Source: DATEHG01 sp035279705 (GTDB lineage Bacteria; Gemmatimonadota; Gemmatimonadetes; Gemmatimonadales; GWC2-71-9). Taken from it: a DNA stretch of 17,611 bases. The position numbers and the translations under genes are program-made. Numbering within the stretch: the stretch's first letter is position 1; every line of letters starts with the position of its first letter. Positions 15,060 through 17,611 of this stretch are shown one piece after another. The notes under the pieces are model-generated. The model did not search any database. It saw only the letters and a list, made by a program, of their open reading frames with translations, and was not told the origin of the DNA. The stretch is from contig DATEHG010000117.1 in the NCBI GenBank assembly GCA_035279705.1, forward strand, positions 1 through 17,611, read 5' to 3'.

Positions 15060-16376
15060 TTATCTCGCCGCCTCCACCGGTGGCTCGGAGGTGATGAACA
15101 GCCAGAGCACGGCCCCGGCCAGGGCAAAGGCGGAAGCGCTGCCGAGCGCCGCCGGCCAGCCGAGGTGCTCGACGATGACAGGCACCAGCAGGGCGCCGAG
15201 GCCCCCCACCACGTTGCCCCCGGTGTTGAGCACCCCGCAGGCCGCGGAGGCGTGACGCCCCGCCACCGATATGGACGATGCCCAGAACGAGCCCTCGGTC
15301 ATCTGCTGGAAGCCGAGGCAGAGCGAGAGCCAGGCGACCGCGGCGTAGGGACTCCGGGCGGACGCCGCAAGGATGATGAAGACGGCTCCGAGTCCGAGAC
15401 CCACCAGGCCCGCAATCCTGAGACCCCAGCGCTTGCCGATGCGGGACGACAGAATGTCGCTGCCGAAGCCGCCGATCAGGGCGCCCACGGCGCCGAAGAT
15501 CCACGGCAGCGCGGCCATCATGCCGCCTTCGAACGCCTTGAAATGCCGGTTGTCGATCAGGTAGATGAACAGCCAGTTGAAGAAGAAGTAGAAGAGGTAG
15601 TTGCTGCAGAAGTAGCCGGCGGCAAGGAGCCGGACCTGTGGATTCCGCAGCACTTCGCGCCAGTCTCCCTTTTCCTGGCCCGTGGGCGGGGGATGGGGGC
15701 GGTCCTTGTCGATCAGGGCCAGCTCACTGGCACTCACCGCGGGATGTTCGGCGGGGGTATCGCGTGCATACCAGTACCACACCGCCGCCATGAGGAGGCC
15801 GAGCGGGGCCGTCAGCACGAACGACATGCGCCAGCCGGTCAGGCCGATGAGCCAGACAATCAGCGGTCCCGCCGCCGCCGAGCCGAGGGTCAGGCCGGCA
15901 TTGCTCATTCCGTTGGGGAGAGCCCAGCCATTGACGGGAAACCAGGCGCAGGTCGTCCCGCCCCCGGTGACCGGATAGAGGGGTGCCTGGGCGGCCCCCA
16001 TCAGGAACCGCAACACCATCAGGGCAAGGAGAAGGGTGCCGGCCGATAAGGTTCCCGTGCCGGGCAGCAGGCCGACCAGCAGGTTGAGCCCTCCCCACGC
16101 CAGCGCCATGTACGCCAGCGCCCGGCGGCCGCCGATCCGGTCTCCCAGGACACCGCCGGGGAACTGGAAGATGGCGTAGCCCCACGCAAAGGCGGCCAGC
16201 ACCTCGCCCAGCTGCAGGCGGGAAAACCCCAGCTCCGCCGACATCTGGTCGCCGGCGATGGACATGTTGGTGCGGAGCAGGTACGCGACGGCGCTGGCGA
16301 GGAACAGCAGGAACAGGATGACCCACCGGACGCCGGAGCGCCCGGTGGGATGGGGAATCGCGGAGCCGGCGGCCAC
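15060..16376 (-). CDS. MFS transporter, anion:cation symporter (hexuronate/glucarate-type) family
   Basis: A 438-aa inner-membrane carrier with about twelve hydrophobic helices. The first helix region reads FLLFLASAVAYLLRTNMSIA, followed by FAWGYAIFQFPGGVLGDRIGGRR, the signature arrangement of the ACS branch of MFS (ExuT, GudP, DgoT relatives), which import organic anions with a cation. A hydrophilic central loop lies near residues 205-235. The GTG at 16376 is the start; it is only 5 bp after the stop of the DUF2231 gene, so the two are probably co-transcribed. The actual substrate cannot be told from sequence; a sugar acid is the family expectation. Confidence 0.88.
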   Translation of the reverse strand: MAAGSAIPHPTGRSGVRWVILFLLFLASAVAYLLRTNMSIAGDQMSAELGFSRLQLGEVLAAFAWGYAIFQFPGGVLGDRIGGRRALAYMALAWGGLNLLVGLLPGTGTLSAGTLLLALMVLRFLMGAAQAPLYPVTGGGTTCAWFPVNGWALPNGMSNAGLTLGSAAAGPLIVWLIGLTGWRMSFVLTAPLGLLMAAVWYWYARDTPAEHPAVSASELALIDKDRPHPPPTGQEKGDWREVLRNPQVRLLAAGYFCSNYLFYFFFNWLFIYLIDNRHFKAFEGGMMAALPWIFGAVGALIGGFGSDILSSRIGKRWGLRIAGLVGLGLGAVFIILAASARSPYAAVAWLSLCLGFQQMTEGSFWASSISVAGRHASAACGVLNTGGNVVGGLGALLVPVIVEHLGWPAALGSASAFALAGAVLWLFITSEPPVEAAR

Positions 16377-16381
16377 GCGGC

Positions 16382-17215
16382 CTATTGCAGCTTCTTCAAG
16401 GCGTCGGCGAGGAACGGTCGGTCCGGGAACCTGGCCGCCAGCGCCGTGAGGACGGCCCGGGCCGAATCCTTCATGCCGGCCGCGACCAGCACGTCGCTCC
16501 GCAGCATCCCGGTCCGCATGGCCATCCGGTCATCCCCGGCGGCAACCGCCAGCGAATCGAGCTGCGCCAGCGCGGCGTGCGGATCGTGGCGATCCCGGAA
16601 CGTCGATTCGATCACCAGCAGCTTCACCGTCGGGTCGTTCGGCACCTGACGCGCCAGCTCCAGGGTGAGCCGCGCCGCCTCGGCGGAATCGCCCTGCTGG
16701 CGCTTGACGCGCGCCTCGTGGTACAGCCCGGCCACCAGCAGCCGATGCACGTCCTCCGGATCTCCCGACCGGGTCCCGACGCCGCCGGCAAAGGCGTACA
16801 CCAGCTGCCCGCCATGTTCACCGGTCTCATACAGCAGGTAGCAGGCGGCCAGTCCCGTCACCGCCGATCCCAGCAGGACCCAGCGCTGGACCGCGGCCCG
16901 ATTCCGCAGGGCGAGGCCGGCCAGTTCGAGAACGGCGAGGAAGAGGAAGATGTTGCGGGTGTCTTCCCCCAGGTCCTCGTGAGTCTGCACCGCTTCGCGG
17001 GCGCCGGGGATACGCTCGGCGAGTCCGTGCGCCTGGTGGCCCGACTCGGCAGCGAGCCACGACGCGACCGCGGCGGCCAGGATCAAAGCGGTCGCCGCCG
17101 GCCCGGTCCACGTGATCTTGCCGGTGAGCGAGACCAGCCGGAACGCGACCCCAACGATGCCGAGGGCGACGACGAAGTGGACCAGCTGCGGATGGAATTG
17201 GCCGATTTCAGGCAT
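16382..17215 (-). CDS. DUF2231 membrane protein with C-terminal TPR-like region
   Basis: A 277-aa protein. Residues 1-130 form a four-helix membrane domain of the DUF2231 type, recognised by FHPQLVHFVVALGIVG at the N-terminus and conserved histidines in ESGHQAH, QTHEDLG and ETGEHGG. Members are suspected redox or haem-associated membrane proteins, but no role is proven. Residues ~155-277 are helical pairs with the alternating Ala/Leu pattern of tetratricopeptide repeats (RLLVAGLYHEARVKRQQGD; SDVLVAAGMKDSARAVLTAL), suggesting protein binding. The ATG at 17215 begins directly with the domain; no clear Shine-Dalgarno is seen. It is first in an operon with the MFS gene and lies 37 bp from the 9-bp repeat array. 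Confidence 0.82.
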   Translation of the reverse strand: MPEIGQFHPQLVHFVVALGIVGVAFRLVSLTGKITWTGPAATALILAAAVASWLAAESGHQAHGLAERIPGAREAVQTHEDLGEDTRNIFLFLAVLELAGLALRNRAAVQRWVLLGSAVTGLAACYLLYETGEHGGQLVYAFAGGVGTRSGDPEDVHRLLVAGLYHEARVKRQQGDSAEAARLTLELARQVPNDPTVKLLVIESTFRDRHDPHAALAQLDSLAVAAGDDRMAMRTGMLRSDVLVAAGMKDSARAVLTALAARFPDRPFLADALKKLQ

Positions 17216-17251
17216 GGCGAAGCGGGAACCGTGGTTGAGGAGATCGAAGTA

Positions 17252-17314
17252 CTACAGGGCGGACAAGGCGGTCAGGACGGTCAGGACGGACAGGACGGAC
17301 AAGACGCACAGGTA
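17252..17314. repeat. 9-bp-period tandem repeat, copy 2
   Basis: Seven consecutive 9-bp units: CTACAGGGC, GGACAAGGC, GGTCAGGAC (twice), GGACAGGAC, GGACAAGAC and GCACAGGTA. It lies in the gap between the EAL-domain gene and the DUF2231 gene. It shares an exact 19-mer (17253-17271) with the array at 802-855, with two adjacent units in the same order and the same orientation to the downstream minus-strand gene. Confidence 0.8.
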
Positions 17315-17393
17315 ATTCGGGATGATGAAGAGGAGTGCGCACCACCGAAAGATGCAGGGAAATCAGATCGGACGCGAGGGCGGCAGCCGTGCG

Positions 17394-17428
17394 GACTCTC
17401 GTCTCTTGTCTCTCGACTCCAGACTCAC
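17394..17428. repeat. 7-bp tandem repeat array, five degenerate units (GACTCTC/GTCTCTC)
   Basis: Five heptamers: GACTCTC, GTCTCTT, GTCTCTC, GACTCCA and GACTCAC. The last unit covers the TGA stop (17427-17425) of the EAL-domain gene. The architecture matches the five-unit array at 9680-9714, but the unit sequence differs. Confidence 0.65.
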
Positions 17429-17611
17429 GCCGCCCCCAGCACCTCCAGCGCGCGCTCATGATCGGGCATGGCCAGCAACCGCTCGACTCCCGCCGCGGGC
17501 ATGGCCTGCGCGAAGAAGTATCCCTGGCCCATCTCGCAACCGAGGCTGATCAGCGCCGAGCGCTGCTCGGCGATCTCGATGCCTTCGGCGATGGTGCGGA
17601 GCTTCAGCGTG
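17425..17611 (-). CDS. EAL-domain protein (c-di-GMP phosphodiesterase type), C-terminal end only
   Basis: Only the last 61 residues are inside the window; the 5' part lies beyond the right edge. The sequence reads LRTIAEGIEIAEQRSALISL, then GCEMGQGYFFAQAMPAAGVE, which is the canonical end of an EAL domain (xAEGIExxEQ followed by LGCxxxQGYxFxxPxP). Such domains hydrolyse cyclic di-GMP; the glutamate in AEGIE is part of the active-site region. Whether a GGDEF, PAS or receiver domain precedes it cannot be seen. About 25 residues follow the QGYFFAQAMP motif, so the EAL domain is close to the protein's C-terminus. Confidence 0.88.
   Translation of the reverse strand, partial: TLKLRTIAEGIEIAEQRSALISLGCEMGQGYFFAQAMPAAGVERLLAMPDHERALEVLGAA

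Noticed and set aside
17252..17314. Short tandem units considered as a CRISPR array
   Set aside because: Units are 9 bp, directly adjacent and degenerate, with no spacers and no cas genes.

Overview
The window comes from a GC-rich, Gram-negative-type bacterium. An outer-membrane beta-barrel gene and Tat- and Sec-exported carbohydrate enzymes show a two-membrane envelope. The gene mix (DUF1080, a Tat-exported Gfo/Idh/MocA oxidoreductase, NupG-type permease, DUF4286, PP2C paralogues) and the short tandem repeats between genes would suit a Gemmatimonadota-like soil or environmental genome. That placement is inferred from gene content, not proven. I found no rRNA, tRNA, CRISPR array, transposase or phage gene. 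No stretch longer than 300 bases lacks a gene.

Left part (1-5383). A PP2C phosphatase runs off the left edge on the minus strand. Upstream of it lie a G-rich, 9-bp-periodic intergenic region and an Fpg/Nei-family DNA glycosylase. Divergent from the glycosylase is a plus-strand carbohydrate cluster: a secreted DUF1080 protein (3-keto-glycoside hydrolase family), a NupG-family permease whose start overlaps the DUF1080 stop (ATGA), and, after an inverted-repeat spacer, a Tat-exported Gfo/Idh/MocA oxidoreductase. Together these fit an oxidise-cleave-import route for glycosides.

Middle part (5399-11871, minus strand). In transcription order this holds a DUF4286 protein, a large secreted alpha/beta-hydrolase (esterase type), a composite repeat element, an outer-membrane beta-barrel protein with an Omp85-like look, and, 16 bp later, a PF10136 membrane protein (the 'site-specific recombinase Gcr' family, probably misnamed). 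The barrel/PF10136 pair is the least explained gene set in the window.

Right part (12003-17611). A bifunctional rhamnulose-1-phosphate aldolase/short-chain dehydrogenase is transcribed divergently from DUF4286. It meets a second PP2C phosphatase tail to tail, the two stop codons sharing a CTAG. Further along are an MFS transporter of the anion:cation symporter type and, just upstream of it in the same operon, a DUF2231 membrane protein with a TPR-like tail. The 3' end of an EAL-domain (c-di-GMP phosphodiesterase-type) gene closes the window.

The main non-coding signal is a set of intergenic arrays: 9-bp-period repeats at 802-855 and 17252-17314 that share an identical 19-mer, five-unit 7-bp arrays at 9680-9714 and 17394-17428, paired hairpins at 9725-9764, and an inverted repeat at 3872-4010.
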